The translations under genes were made by a program, and so were the position numbers. A DNA stretch of 64,000 nt, from contig OX393583.1 of the NCBI GenBank assembly GCA_947652605.1, positions 13,681,222 through 13,745,221 on the forward strand, written 5' to 3'. Below the pieces are notes generated by a model. It made no database searches, had not been told where the DNA came from, and worked only from the letters and a program-made list of their open reading frames with translations. Positions 24,879-36,437 of this stretch are shown here, one piece after another (position 1 is the stretch's first letter; every line of letters starts with the position of its first letter). This DNA comes from Elmis aenea. Lineage: Eukaryota; Arthropoda; Insecta; Coleoptera; Elmidae.

Positions 24879-25507
24879 CTCTCTTTATCTTCTCTCTGTT
24901 TTCTTAATTCAGGAAAAACTTTTTCGAAAAACTCCCTATTTTTAGCTTCTTTTCCTTTCCGTTTAACACTAGATTCAATTTTATCAACCTTTCTCAACCA
25001 TTCCTGCATTAGCTTGCTGTAAGTTTCTGTTAAATAAGAATTTCTACCTTCCTTTTCTGTATGCCTCTTTTTAAAATACTCCAACAGTCTTTTTTTGAAA
25101 GTAAGATTCCTTCTTTTGTTCTCATGGTACACCGTGGAGTCTGACGGTTGGTTATATAAAGGAAATTCCACTTTGGGTCCAAAGGTGTCTAGTTTCGCGT
25201 GAGCGTTTTGCGCTTTCTTTCTATTTTCTGCGTAGATTTTTTGGGCCAAACTTTGATGTTTGGGCTGTGCATCTTCTTCTACTTCTGCTTTGACTGCTGG
25301 TTTCGATGCAACCTCTTGCAACTCTTGCTCTTTCTTTTTTAAGATGCTGATCTGGGATTCCGCTTTAGCTATTTCTCGATCGACTTTGCCGATCTGTTGC
25401 AATAATTCGTCTTTTGTACTTCGAAACGCCTGGTCTTCTTGTTGAAAATGATCGGGCAATGTTGGAGATATAGCTTCTACTTGTGGATTGTACGAGCCTG
25501 GCTGATC
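24879..25507 (-). CDS. Smr: SMRTER/NCoR-like corepressor, GPS2-interacting coiled-coil exon
   Basis: This internal exon of the NCoR/SMRT corepressor encodes repression domain 1. The acceptor is TTTTTTAG before 25507 (phase 0). The donor is AG|GTGACA after 24879, leaving two bases (phase 2). Its 209 complete codons begin DQPGSYNPQVEAISPTLP. Residues about 31-66 (containing KVDREIAKAESQISILKKKE) form a heptad-rich coiled coil matching the family segment that binds GPS2 and TBL1. A Glu/Lys linker follows, then the strongly conserved blocks GPKVEFPLYNQPSD (about residue 110), YHENKRRN, a basic KKRLLEYFKKRH region, and VFPELRKQREDKER at the end. Vertebrate NCoR has the same blocks in the same order. 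Reading past the donor meets a stop at once, so splicing is required. Confidence in the family is high. Confidence 0.95.
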
Positions 25508-26200
25508 CTAAAAAATTATCGTATATGACTATACGTTATTCAACATACAATACAAAAAACAAATAAAAAGTTCAATCTTTAAAATTTGAATACTTTACAC
25601 ACAAATTTGATTTTATTTTTGGTACTAAATTTTATCAGGCCGATGACTCAAATTGATGGTTCATTATCGAGATATCTCCCCTGTATTTAAGTTGATTCGG
25701 ATTTTTCTCATTTCAAATAAGCCACATTAAATGTTCACATAGTTGGTTTGGACTTATGTTTCTTATTTCAAAAATGTATCACTTGATAATATCATTTACA
25801 TTAATGATGAAGGGTATATGGTGAAAAAACTATCTTTACACAATCAATTTACCCATAGAAAAAACAAAAATTACTTTCTCTGGGGAAACAATTGCCAATT
25901 GGTAATTTTTTAAACTGAGTGCTAAAAATGGGTTTTTAGAAAAGCAAAATTACTCAACAACTTGAGCATGTTAAGATATTAATTATAGATTATTTTGTTT
26001 ATTTTTGCTAATAAATATATGTAACTATAAGATCTTTTTCTATTTATTTCTTCTTTTTATAATAGGAAATATGAAAAATAATGAAACGTATTTATACATT
26101 GAATTTATGTTGATTATTACAGTAAAAAAACTTTAACTTTGTAATATTTAATTTTACTAAGTAATACTATAAAATTTACGCCTTTAGCTGCTAAGATCTA

Positions 26201-26412
26201 AAGCCTCGTCCACATTTGCGAGCAAAAGTAAGAGCCGAGCCTAGCGCAATCCATCATTTTAGCGAGCCTGCTAAATACCAACACTTGGCTGACCGGTTTT
26301 GTTGCACTCGCGAACCTGTGGTCGTATTAAACTGTTAAGAGGCAGGCTCGCTGAAATGATGGATTGCGCTAGGCTCGGCTCTCACTTTTGCTCGCAAATG
26401 TGGACGAGGCTT
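26201..26412. mobile_element. Inverted-repeat MITE (AAGCCTCGTCC)
   Basis: Near-perfect palindrome: AAGCCTCGTCCACATTTGCG at left, CGCAAATGTGGACGAGGCTT at right, with arms of about 80 bp. GC-rich relative to flanks. Preceded by TA. No coding capacity. Confidence 0.85.
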
Positions 26413-26633
26413 AATAGGCTGCTAGGAAAACGCTCTCAGGGTTGAAAATAGACAATGATAGACTGCTATGATAAAGAGTGATGAACGAATATATGGCGGG
26501 GAAATATGGAGGGGAAAATTAGTTTTGCTATATTGTTGTAGGCTAGTGTACTAGAAAGAGATGTAAATATGACATTCCGTGTATTATTACTTCTGCAAAA
26601 ATTGACACTTCGACTAAGATTTAGTTCACCCTA

Positions 26634-26800
26634 AAGCTAAAGCCGCACTGCGGGAGGGTTGGCTGGAGGGTAGATGGTAGATACACGCCGTCGCCTGGCG
26701 ACAATTTGTTGTGAAACAATGCGCCTGGATTGTCGCCAGGCGACGGCGTGTATCTACCATCTACCCTCCAGCCAAAAATCCCGCAGTGCGGCCTTAGCTT
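26634..26800. mobile_element. Inverted-repeat MITE (GCCGCACTGCGGGA)
   Basis: Arms AAGCTAAAGCCGCACTGCGG and its complement at 26779-26800 enclose a second perfect inverted block, TACACGCCGTCGCCTGGCGA. It abuts the next MITE directly. Confidence 0.82.
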
Positions 26801-27537
26801 AAAGGTCTCTTCACACACATCAGTCACGGCGCGTCTCCGATCCGTCAGTTCCGTCAACCGTCAGTCATAAAAAATATCGTTTTCCGACGACCACTATGTA
26901 AAGCGAGTAATTTCGCACGACTTACTACTACTGAAAATGACAAATTGCGCATGACACCGGAAATTGTGTGCAAAGTGCACTTTGCGTGTGTAAAGTGACG
27001 ATTTCCGCTACATTACACACGCTAAACGCGCTGTCAAGTTAACGTGAAGAAAATCTAACCTCACAAATGTCAAGTGTCACCAACGTCAAAAAAATGTTAT
27101 TTTCACAATTTTTTTGCAGAATTAATGATTATGCCTAAATGGTCGTCGGAAAAGCATAGTGTACAACTCGTGCTGAAAGAATATTTCACACGAGTATGAC
27201 AGTTGAGCCACGAGCCGTCAGGCGAGTGGCTCAACTGTCATACTCGTGTGAAATATTCAGCTTTCAGCCTTAGTTGTACAATATACTATTCATGCAATTT
27301 AAGTTGATTCATCTACACTCGTCCGGCGCAGTCACGAATATCTCGTCAGTCCATCAGTCACAGTCCCGGCGCCGTTCCGGCGCCTGACAGTCAAACTTGC
27401 TATATCTTCTTACCGATATTGCCTGACGCCTGACTGACGTGTGTGAATAGGTATCGTGGGTATGACTGAGACAAAACGGTGACGGATCGGTGACGGATCG
27501 GAGACGCGCCGTGACTGATGTGTGTGAAGAGACCTTT
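26801..27537. mobile_element. Inverted-repeat MITE (AAAGGTCTCTTCACACAC) with nested hairpin
   Basis: Left AAAGGTCTCTTCACACACAT is matched by the complement at 27518-27537, and the arms include CACGGCGCGTCTCCGATCCG. Inside, about 27140-27285 forms another inverted repeat (GTGGCTCAACTGTCATACTC), so one MITE sits within another. Confidence 0.8.
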
Positions 27538-27887
27538 AATCATCAACCTCTTTTTGGAGGGGAACTTTCTAGCTTCTTTGGAAAGTATCTTAAGACACAT
27601 GAATAAGTTTAATGAACAATCACTTTTGATGAACTAGATACTTTTTATAGGACCGCTAGACCAGTTTCGAGACTCGTTTCATCTTCAGCAGGAATCTCAT
27701 TCATCGTAAGGATAATTTAATTGTTTTTTTTTTATAATAATGATCATTAAAATCTAAATTTTGTGGCAACATTGCAAAACTATTTTAAGAAGCAAATCAT
27801 TGTTTTATTTCCACCATGTAAATATCCGTTATTCATGGCATTTAATCGATTGCTAAACAATAAATAATTGATAATTGTAATACTAAC

Positions 27888-28242
27888 CCTAGTGTCTATT
27901 CTTAAAGGTTGCATATCCTTCTGATCTTGTAACCGCATCTTCTTGAATGGCTGCTGACCCTGTCCAGACATCGAGTCGAGGTGATGTAAGGTTGCCCCTC
28001 CCTGCAGCTGATCCCTCGGCCTGGACCCATATTCTGGATGCAACAGCGAAATTCTTGGTTGCCTGTAGTCCCTATTATAGCCCGGCGGAAAGGCTGGAGA
28101 TGAAGGAACATTGTACCGCTGATTTGACACTTGGCTAACTGGTGTTTGTAACTGCGGGGATGCTGGGTAGGGATAGCGTGCTGTGTTGGCCAAAGGTGAT
28201 CTCGAGGGTTTGTACAACTCAGGTTGTTGGGTGTGGTTAGGC
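27888..28242 (-). CDS. Smr: SMRTER/NCoR-like corepressor, N-terminal coding exon
   Basis: This is an internal coding exon of a nuclear receptor corepressor of the NCoR/SMRT family, which bridges unliganded receptors and other repressors to HDAC3. The acceptor is a T-rich tract ending in CAG just before 28242. The donor is AGG|GTTAGT at 27888/27887. One base completes a codon, then 118 codons follow and the exon ends in phase 0. The peptide is rich in Pro, Gln, Tyr and Arg (segments such as PNHTQQPELYKPSRSP and FKKMRLQDQK), like the disordered N-terminus of vertebrate NCoR that precedes the coiled coil. Its reading frame joins the next exon exactly. No start codon lies in frame, so at least one upstream exon lies to the right of 28243. 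The family assignment comes mainly from the following exons; this exon alone is weakly diagnostic. Confidence 0.85.
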
Positions 28243-28860
28243 CTGGAAAAAAAAATAAGGTTAACAAATCTGTCACATCAAAAAACATGCATAAAATCAA
28301 CGACTTTCAAAATACATCGACACATTTTTTTCTTTTTGGCTTTAGATATTTTGCAGACCTTTAAAACGACCGATTTACGTAAAATATTTTAATATTCTGA
28401 ACCTCAAAAAAGTTTGAAGTATAAAAAAAACAAGTAGTACCTACCTATACACACAAGAAAAATAAAAACGTTAACAAAATTAGTTGTTTTCGTAATGTAT
28501 TTGAGCATATTACAAACGTTAGTAAAGTGGTTCATCTACATACATCTCTTTTGCGCGCTCAAGTGAAAAATATTCACAGAAGTCAACTTTTGATGTTCTT
28601 CGGGGCGCCGTATTAGCCATCAACATACATATGAGCAGTTTATTTTAAAAGTGGCGTAAGTTACTTTTAGCGAAAAATGAGTTAAAGCTGTTTACGACTA
28701 CAAAAACGAATGGTATTTTCTTATTTTTTTATTTAGTCATTTGTCTTTTTACCGTTAGGTGTAAGACTACATTAATTTACTAAACCAATTTAAGATAAAA
28801 ACTAAACACAAGTTCGATAAAAGTACATTTAACATAATATTTAATGTGAGCTTCACTATT
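28243..28860. other. Upstream Smr intron, start; no feature seen
   Basis: DNA immediately upstream (minus strand) of the first recovered Smr exon. It begins with the T-rich acceptor tract. I see no exon, RNA gene or repeat before the retrotransposon at 28864. Confidence 0.5.
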
Positions 28861-28863
28861 ATG

Positions 28864-29997
28864 TTAACTTTCTTTCTTCCTCACTATTCTTTTCCACCCC
28901 ACTCTGTTTTGAGACAGCTCCTTTACGTCCTCCCATTTAATACCTTTTTCTTGCGCTGCCTTCTTTACTCCTTCTTTCCAAGTTTTTCTTGGTCGGCCCC
29001 TTTTAATTTTTCCCTGCGTCCTTGCTTCGTACGTTTTCCTTGTTAATTTTTCATCTGTCATTCTATTAATGTGGCCTAACCATCCTAACTGTCTTTCCCA
29101 TATCTTAACTTCTGTTGATTTTATTTTAAGTTTTTCTCTATATGTCTCGTTTTTTATTTTGTCTAGTTTTGTCTTTCCCTCGATTGTTCGTAAAAACCTC
29201 ATCTCGGCTGCATTTATTCTACCTAAGTTTCTTTTTGTGAGTGTCCATGATTCGCTTCCGTATAATAAAGTTGGTGTGACTACTTTTTTAACTACGTCTA
29301 CTTTTGTTTCTTTGGATATTTCTCTTTTACTAAAGATGGTCGTTTTTAGGGTATTATATATTCTTCCTACTTTTCCTAGTCTGTCGTTTATCTCTTTGTC
29401 TTGTCTTCCGTTTCCTTCTATGATTGTTCCCAAGTATTTGTAATGTGTTACTTGTTCTATATATTGCCCTTCTATTGAAATGTTGTGTGAGTTTTCTTTC
29501 TCTGTTACTATCATGCTTTTTGTTTTCTGTACATTTATCCTCATATTAATTTTCTTTAGTTCTTCGTTTAGTCTTTCCATATTATACTGTAGGTTTGCCT
29601 CCGAGTCTGCTACCATCGCCATATCATCTGCGAATAATAACTCCGTCAGCTCAACCTTTTCCATCCTCCAATACCCCAACTGTAGTGGTCTGAACTTCTT
29701 TTTTGCTTTCTTTATTGCCTCATCTACTACGATTGCAAATAGCAATGGACTAAGCACGCAACCTTGTTTTAATCCTTCTTTCGTTTCAAACTCTAATGAT
29801 TCCTCGTTATGTGTTCTTACCACGTTTAGCGTTTTTTCATACATTATTTTTAGTGTGTCTATAGTTCCCCCGTCTATACCTTTGGTTTTTAGGCTTTTCC
29901 ACACATCCTTCCTTTGTATTCTGTCGAACGCTTTGGTATTTTCATCTTTAAACATTTCACTTACAATTCCTTTCAAAATCATTACCATTTTCGTCAA
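28864..29997 (-). CDS. Non-LTR retrotransposon reverse transcriptase, 5'-truncated (RTE-like)
   Basis: A continuous 377-codon frame without stops or frameshifts encodes most of a LINE reverse transcriptase. Visible motifs are KAFDRIQRKDVW (residues about 23-33, first catalytic Asp), GLKQGCVLSPLLFAIVVDEA (75-94), LFADDMAMVAD (121-131, the catalytic Asp pair), YKYLGTIIEGNG, LLYGSESWTL and the C-terminal WERQLGWLGHINRM and KRGRPRKTW blocks. The apurinic-type endonuclease and the N-terminal fingers are missing, as expected from 5' truncation during insertion. The C-terminal pattern resembles RTE-clade elements of insects; clade assignment is from memory. It lies antisense to nothing known and on the same strand as Smr, upstream of its first recovered exon. 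The intact frame suggests a recent copy. Confidence 0.88.
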   Translation of the reverse strand: MTKMVMILKGIVSEMFKDENTKAFDRIQRKDVWKSLKTKGIDGGTIDTLKIMYEKTLNVVRTHNEESLEFETKEGLKQGCVLSPLLFAIVVDEAIKKAKKKFRPLQLGYWRMEKVELTELLFADDMAMVADSEANLQYNMERLNEELKKINMRINVQKTKSMIVTEKENSHNISIEGQYIEQVTHYKYLGTIIEGNGRQDKEINDRLGKVGRIYNTLKTTIFSKREISKETKVDVVKKVVTPTLLYGSESWTLTKRNLGRINAAEMRFLRTIEGKTKLDKIKNETYREKLKIKSTEVKIWERQLGWLGHINRMTDEKLTRKTYEARTQGKIKRGRPRKTWKEGVKKAAQEKGIKWEDVKELSQNRVGWKRIVRKKES

Positions 29998-30466
29998 TAG
30001 AAATTTTATTGTTTAACAGAAGTCCAATTGCATTTTTTTGAAAATAGCATAATCATGGATTTGCTTTTCTATGTACCCCCAATTTACTACACTTATTAAA
30101 AAAAAATTAAAACAAAGTGAAATGTCCGATGACTTTATCATTCCTATTAATGACGATGTTTCAATACATGAATAATGTTTGTTATATTAATTAATTACTT
30201 ACACTTATATTTCAAAATGCACTGATGACTGAACATATAACTTGTGTATTTTATAAATATTAGTGATGATAAAAAAATACTTAAATAGACTTATAATCAA
30301 ATACATTAGGTATGTAAATTATTTATACTGCATAATTTACTCATTAACTTTCTTAAAGTACTGTTTTATCAAACATTACTTCAGTAAAATACATCGGAAA
30401 AGATCAACACAAGTCCGTAGTATTTACAAACTATTGAATTCTAAAGTGGCTTATCTCACTTTCAAG
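29998..30466. other. AT-rich spacer, no feature seen
   Basis: Between the RTE-like element and a hAT. No recognisable coding or repeat structure. Confidence 0.5.
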
Positions 30467-31706
30467 CAGGGTTGAGCAGATTTAAATCAATTGATTTAAA
30501 TCACGATTTAAATCATGATTTAAATCAAGTGATTTTTTCAAAAAAATCATTGATTTAAATCAAGTGATTTTAAAAAAAAATTATCAATTTAAATTACAGA
30601 TTATATGAGTACAATATAATATTTATAATAAAACAAAATTGTATTACTATTAGTAATTAAATACACGAAATGATGAATAAACCATATCAATTTGCTCTTG
30701 TAAAGTAATATTCATTGTGGAAATGCAATAATTTAAAAAATAAATGACAAGTTTTGACGTTAGCGAAGTGAACAGTCAGTTTTTTCAATTTCCACGGCAC
30801 TCTATTGCTCAATAACGATTTGAAGAACAATGTCGAATATCTCAAAAAGTATGAGTTTTGGGTATAGGACATACTTAACAAAATATGAAGCTCTTTTAAA
30901 GACGAATTCGATGACAAAAAAAAAATACAGGGGTTTGCATTTGAAAAAATCGAGTTACGAGCTTTTGAAAATCATGTTGCCATAAATATAAATATAAATA
31001 AATATAAATATAAATAAATATAAACACCCCTGTATGTGTGATTCAAATTTTTTCATATCGAGCGAACAGAGAAATTTTTTCTGCATGTCCATACCAAATT
31101 ACAACTTTGTACTTCAAAATAACTTTAGGAGAATTTTTTAAATAAAGACTTAAAACCTTGAATAATTTAGAATTTTTTTTTTACAACGCCGTATAAAAAC
31201 CTGTAGTATTTTATATTGATGCAAAGCTAAAATTAAGGCGGTCAAAAATATTAAATAAATTGGGTGTTGTATTTGAAATATAAAAGTTGCTATTAGTTCC
31301 AGAAAGGTGACTCACCCTGTATATTTGAAAATATTTTTATTGTGTTTAGAAAAAACTGTATAAAATAGCATTTGTATCAACTTCATATCTCAAACTGTTT
31401 AGCCACAATCGACCGATCCCGCACTAATGACTCAACCTGTATATAATTAATTAAACATCACCATTTAGCACTGATTTTTTCAAAATTCTTAATCATTATA
31501 TTTCATTTTTCATTTTGACAACAATTCACCAATGAATTAAATATATTGGTTATTAAATATATTAGCACAAAACAAAAATAGCATGTGAATATGTCACTAA
31601 ATTCGATAATATGGTACATTTGATTTAAATCAAAAAAATCTGATTTAAATCAAATAAATCGATTTTTTTGATTTAAAAAAAAAAATCATGATTTTTATCC
31701 ACCCTG
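30467..31706. mobile_element. hAT-type element with GATTTAAATCA subterminal repeats
   Basis: CAGGGTTGAGCAG at left and the complement of CAGGGTGGATAAAA at right are flanked by a perfect 8-bp duplication CTTTCAAG (30459-30466, 31707-31714). Both ends carry arrays of GATTTAAATCA. The interior (about 30930-31440) holds an inverted copy of the CAGGGTGAGTCA element seen at 7761 and a short AAATAAATAT simple repeat near 30980-31022. Confidence 0.9.
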
Positions 31707-31910
31707 CTTTCAAGTAATGAAAAATGGCAATTCGTTAACGTCTGTGCGAAATTATGTATACTGAAGAAAATATAAGTAACCGAGAAACAAATATGAGTGA
31801 AATTTTTCTATAGTTAGCATAAATATTTGTATGCACATTAAAATGCAAAACATTTAATATCTCAAAATAAGATAAAAAAATGAACGTCTTATATCAGAAT
31901 GCACAAAATT

Positions 31911-34007
31911 TCCGATTTTAATTCTTAAAGGTATACCATTAAGTCATTTACATGCGGAACAAAATCTCGACCTGCGTCAGACCATTCTCCCATTATGGTG
32001 ACGCTAAACTCAAAGATAATAAGTAAACAACAGCCAATACATTTAACCAACAAGAGAACAAATTGGGACCTATTTAAAGAACTGATTAACGAACGAATAA
32101 ATACGAACATTGCGCTTAAAACAACGGAAGATTTAGATCAAGCAGCAGAACATTTAACAAGAGCAATACAGCAATCGGCGTGGGACACAACCCCTGAAAT
32201 TAATACCAAGATCCAACAGCAAAATTGTTCCACAGCAGTAAAAGAAGCAATAATCGAAAAGAGGAAGTTGAGAAAAACGTGGATGAACACAAGATATCCT
32301 AGAGACAAGGAAAAACTAAACAAAGCAGCCAAAAATCTAAAAGAGCTATTAAACAGGGAGAAAAACCAAGCAGTTCAGGACTACTTGGAAGGTCTGGACC
32401 GAACAGAAGCAACAGATTACTCTTTGTGGAAAGCAACCGCTAAAATAAAGAAAACACAAGAACATATTCCACCCCTAAGAAAAAGTGATAGATCCTGGGC
32501 AAAAACTGACATCGAAAAGGCCAGCGTGTTCGGTGAGCACCTAGCAAAAGTATTGCAACCTTATACCTCTGAAAACACTCAAGAGGAAGAAGAAAACATT
32601 GTGGCTTTCCTAAGTACACCCCTGCAAAGATGCAAGAAGTAAAAGCCGTAATTAAGAGAAATCTCCATCCAAAGAAGGCCGCAGGATATGATCTTATAAC
32701 AGGGGCCATAATTAAACAACTCCCAGATAAAGTACTAACCGTGCTCACCTACATATACAATGCTATGCTAAGAATAGGACATTTTCCAACCCAATGGAAA
32801 GTAGCTCAGATAATACTTATTCAGAAGCCGGGAAAACCAGCTGAAGAACCTGCGTCATACAGACCTATAAGTCTTCTCCCTGTACTTTCAAAACTGTTCG
32901 AGAAATTATTCCTTAAAAGACTAAAACCACAACTTGACGTACTCAATATCATACCAGAGCACCAGTTTGGTTTTAGACAACAGCACGCCACATCGAACAG
33001 GTGCACAGGGTAGTAGAAATCCTTAATAAAACTTTTGAAAAGAACATGTACTGCTCAGCAGCGATTCTGGATATTACCCAGGCGTTTGAAAAAGTGTGGC
33101 ATCAAGGTTTACTGCACAAGGTAAAAGCAAAACTACCAGAAACGTATTATCGGGTCCTACAGTCATACCTAACAAACAGACACTTCATGGTAAAATACCA
33201 AGAGGAAACAACACAGCTGTACCCGGTAGAATCAGGAGTTCCACAGGGCAGTGTACTGGGACCGATACTATACCTTGTCTACACCGCAGACATTCCAACA
33301 ACGTCAAATACTATCACGGCAACGTTGGCCGATGACACGGCTATTCTGGCAACAAGTGAAGTACCTGCATATGCGTCCGAAAAGCTACAAAGAGCACTAG
33401 ATGACATCCAGGGCTGGTTAAAAGGGTGGCGTATTAAAGCTAATGAAACTAAGTCCCAGCATGTGACGTTCACACTAAGAAAAGAAACATGCCCCAGTGT
33501 TAGTTTAAATGGAAAACTACTTCCTCAAACAGAAACTGCTAAATACCTAGGGATGCACCTGGATCGACGCTTAACGTGGAAACATCATATTTTTATGAAG
33601 AGGAAACAGTTGGGATTAAAATTTACTAAACTTCTGTGGCTAATCGGCAGAAAATCAAAACTCTCGTTGGACAATAAAATAATTATTTACAAAACTATCT
33701 TAAAACCCGTGTGGACCTATGGTGTGCAATTGTGGGGAACCGCGAGTGCTTCAAACATAGGAATCCTGCAAAGATTCCAATCTAAAACACTAAGAACAAT
33801 AACAAACGCAGCTTGGTTTGTGACAAATGAAACTCTACACAAGGACCTAAACATCCCTCCAGTGTTACAAGAAGCGAAGGCTATAAGCACCAATACCTCA
33901 AGCGACTGGAACGGCATCTCAACCCGTTTGCCGTCAGCCTATTAGACAATAGCCAAACCACACATCGGTTGAAGCGATACACCCCATTAGAAATAAGCTA
34001 CAGATAA
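31911..34007 (+). pseudogene. Jockey-like non-LTR retrotransposon ORF2, frameshifted
   Basis: 5'-truncated second ORF of a Jockey-clade-like LINE. It opens with the end of the endonuclease (SDHSPIM at about 31974-31994). Reverse transcriptase blocks follow: KKAAGYDLITG, SYRPISLLPVLSKLFE, EHQFGFRQQHAT, AILDITQAFEKVWH (first catalytic Asp), SGVPQGSVLGPILY, LADDTAIL (catalytic Asp pair; the usual Phe is Leu) and KYLGMHLDRRLTW. The frame is broken near 32610-32640, near 32992 and near 33890. After the last break, YLKRLERHLNPFAV leads to a stop at 34005-34007. Three frameshifts make it inactive. It is antisense to the Smr transcript direction. Confidence 0.88.
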
Positions 34008-34195
34008 GACTAGACGCTATTACTAACATTAATCGTATTATTTTATTATTTGTTAGGGCTTTAATGTAAGTTTACTAACCACTCGCTTGCATTGCAGCAT
34101 GTCCCGCTGCCAAAATGCAAAATGTTTAATCAACCGATTATTGCTCTAGGGCAGATCTCGGGAAGAAAAAAGTAATAAAAAAAAAAATAATAATA
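34008..34195 (+). mobile_element. Jockey-like element 3' UTR and A-rich tail
   Basis: Non-coding DNA after the ORF2 stop, ending in an A-rich tract with AATAATAATAA near 34160-34195, the expected 3' end of this type of LINE. The exact border is a judgement. Confidence 0.6.
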
Positions 34196-35030
34196 ATTTT
34201 TAAAACAAAAAAAAACTTTTTTAATTGGAAATTTAGGAGAAATAAGAAACGTTTCTTTCCACTGATTGATATACATATAGGTATATATTTGTTAACAAGG
34301 GTAATTATTTTACTGGCTCATATTCTTCTTCTGCTATTACAGAATTAACCTTAGTTGATTTCGAGACAAATGAATCAACTTCACTCAGATTAAAGACGTT
34401 ACATAGTCACAACTTAACAAGTACTAAGAGGACGGCATAGTTATCGTATCTCTGAATTGCTTAATGGGGAATTCCCGTCGTAATATCGTTTAACGTGTAG
34501 CCAAGCGGAAGTGAATTCGCATCGTTTAGAATATTTCTGTTTACGGATATTGCGTTCCTTTGGTTATTTCTGAATACCTGCCGTTTTGTGAAGTTGGCTG
34601 TGATGACAAAACTTAATTATTATTCTACGAAAAAAAGTCGACGGCATGCGTTTAAAAAACAGAATTCGCTTGAAAAAATTGTTTTATCGAAAGATTTTTC
34701 TCACTAAAAATTTTGTTCGGATATCATTAAACTAATTCAGAAGACCGAATGTCATTTGTTATTGACTATACCGGGTTTGCAGAGTTTATTGACGAAAAAA
34801 AATGCAACACAGGTTATTATAATAGTCATTTACAGCAGCGATCGTGTTTTGTTTCGTCAAATACACAGACAGCAAAGTATATTAAATTTTAAATATATTT
34901 TGAAACTCATTTTTTCCAAAAAAGAAAAAAGATAAGGATGGGTATTTTTTGATACAGCATCAGTGTTTATCAAAGTGAATTAAGCGTACCCGGGAGTTGC
35001 GTGAAAGGCAAATAACGCAAGGAATCATTA
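34196..35030. other. Spacer, no feature seen
   Basis: AT-rich DNA with no gene or repeat that I can support. Confidence 0.5.
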
Positions 35031-35186
35031 GGTCTGTTCCAACATGCAGTTTAAAACTGATTCATCTATCAGGATTCTGCGCAGTATCGATATCGCGTGC
35101 GATTATAGGCTTTATTGGTATGCGATATTGATAATGCGCAGAATCCTGATAGATGAATCAGTTTTAAACTGCTGTTGGAACAGACC
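35031..35186. mobile_element. MITE with GGTCTGTTCCAACA termini, copy 1
   Basis: TA-GGTCTGTTCCAACATGCAG is mirrored by CTGCTGTTGGAACAGACC-TA. Arms of about 70 bp include ATCAGGATTCTGCGCA. A second copy is at 59704. Confidence 0.88.
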
Positions 35187-35589
35187 TAACGTTTAAAGAA
35201 TACTTTACATGTGTATATTTCTCAAAAAATTATGTATTCTGATGTCTTGAAGTTGTAATAATTATTAATTGAAAAAACATTTACACCATTGGAAATGCCT
35301 CAGATGATGATGTAAATATTACTATAATTGAGCCAGTGGCGTGGGCGGGGGGGGGCGAAAGGGGGCACTATTTTTGGGCCGGCAGTTTTAATCTACCCAA
35401 ATGGAGTAAAAATTAAAATCTCTGAGGTGATGAAGGATCAGTAGATATAATAAGCAGTACCGGCACTAGCGCTATTAAATTGAGAAAAATTCATTAAAAA
35501 AAAAGAATTCTAATCGAAATTAGAGGATAAAACGGGTTAGTCGACCTGGCTACACTGAAAACCCGCCCTCTTGTAACGACAGAAATTCC
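35187..35589. other. Spacer with a short hAT-like fragment
   Basis: Near 35334 a CAGTGGCGTGGG string followed by a G-run and GGGCACTA resembles one end of a hAT element, but no partner end was found. Otherwise nothing recognisable. Confidence 0.4.
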
Positions 35590-36010
35590 AAATAATAAAA
35601 TTTATGATAGGGTACCAACCATTCAATAAAATTATGAAACATTTCACTTATTTTAAGCATTAATTCCATGCAGTTTTAAACTTTATTGTAAAAGGGATTT
35701 GTTACTTTCGTTCTATTGCAAACATTATTTGGTTTGGGGTATAAATCCCTTTCTATATTAACCAATCGTCGTATAGCAATAACATACGACTAATGATTTG
35801 TAAATGTTTCGAAAAGTGGTAAGAGAACTTTCAAATCATAGGGGACCAGAAACAGACTGACGATTTTTTATTACTTGTAGGTGAATACAATTATTGTTGG
35901 GAGCTTTTTAAGTACGAGAAAAAATATTGGTCGTGCGGGACTGGCCTAAGTGTGTGATAATTAGTGCAATTTGACAAGTATATAAATTCCTTTATCATTT
36001 ATATTATATT
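35590..36010. mobile_element. Uninterrupted copy of the repeat split at 9545-11515
   Basis: Collinear with 9560-9755 joined to 11261-11515, providing the empty-site version of that locus. No clear termini or coding capacity, so the class is unknown. Confidence 0.7.
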
Positions 36011-36174
36011 TGGGGTCGTGTCTAGGCATTTTTTTTTTTAAATTGAGAGTTTAGGGACGCTTCGACAACTGAGGTCACTAGCGTCCGGGTAAATATCTAC
36101 ACCTGAAGTTTTGTCTATTGTGTTCGATTTGTGCTAGATTGTATTGCTGTTGACACCGATTGCACTTTTTGGCT

Positions 36175-36435
36175 CGATGCACACGTACGTTTTTCTGCCA
36201 TCCGGTCACCGGACGGGCGCCGGACGGCAGAAAAACGTACGTGTTCACCGAGCCTAGTCGCCCGTCCGGAGACCGGACGGCAGAAAAATGTACGTGTTCA
36301 TCGAGCCTAATCTGCCGTCCGGTCGCCGTCCGGGGCCCGGACGGACGATTAGGCTCGATGAACACGTACATTTTTCTGCTGCCGGGCCCCGGATTGGCGC
36401 CGTCCGGGCGAAAAACGTACGTGTGCATCGAGCCT
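36175..36435. repeat. GC-rich alternating inverted repeats
   Basis: Units of about 50-60 bp (GCTCGATGCACACGTACGTT plus TTCTGCC and CCGGACGG) occur about five times in alternating orientation, so the whole block folds on itself several ways. It is far richer in G+C than its surroundings and probably consists of MITE copies nested in one another. Long open frames here on both strands are side effects of the composition. Confidence 0.75.
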
Positions 36436-36437
36436 TA

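Larger units (their letters stand above)
25508..27887 (-). other. Smr intron of 2.4 kb
   Basis: Intron between the first two recovered exons. 25508-26200 is AT-rich and featureless; 26201-27537 is a cluster of inverted-repeat MITEs listed separately; 27538-27887 shows nothing recognisable. Confidence 0.7.

Noticed and set aside
28846..30016. Plus-strand frames opposite the RTE-like element
   Set aside because: Hydrophobic Phe/Ser-rich shadows of the minus-strand reverse transcriptase, which has all catalytic motifs.
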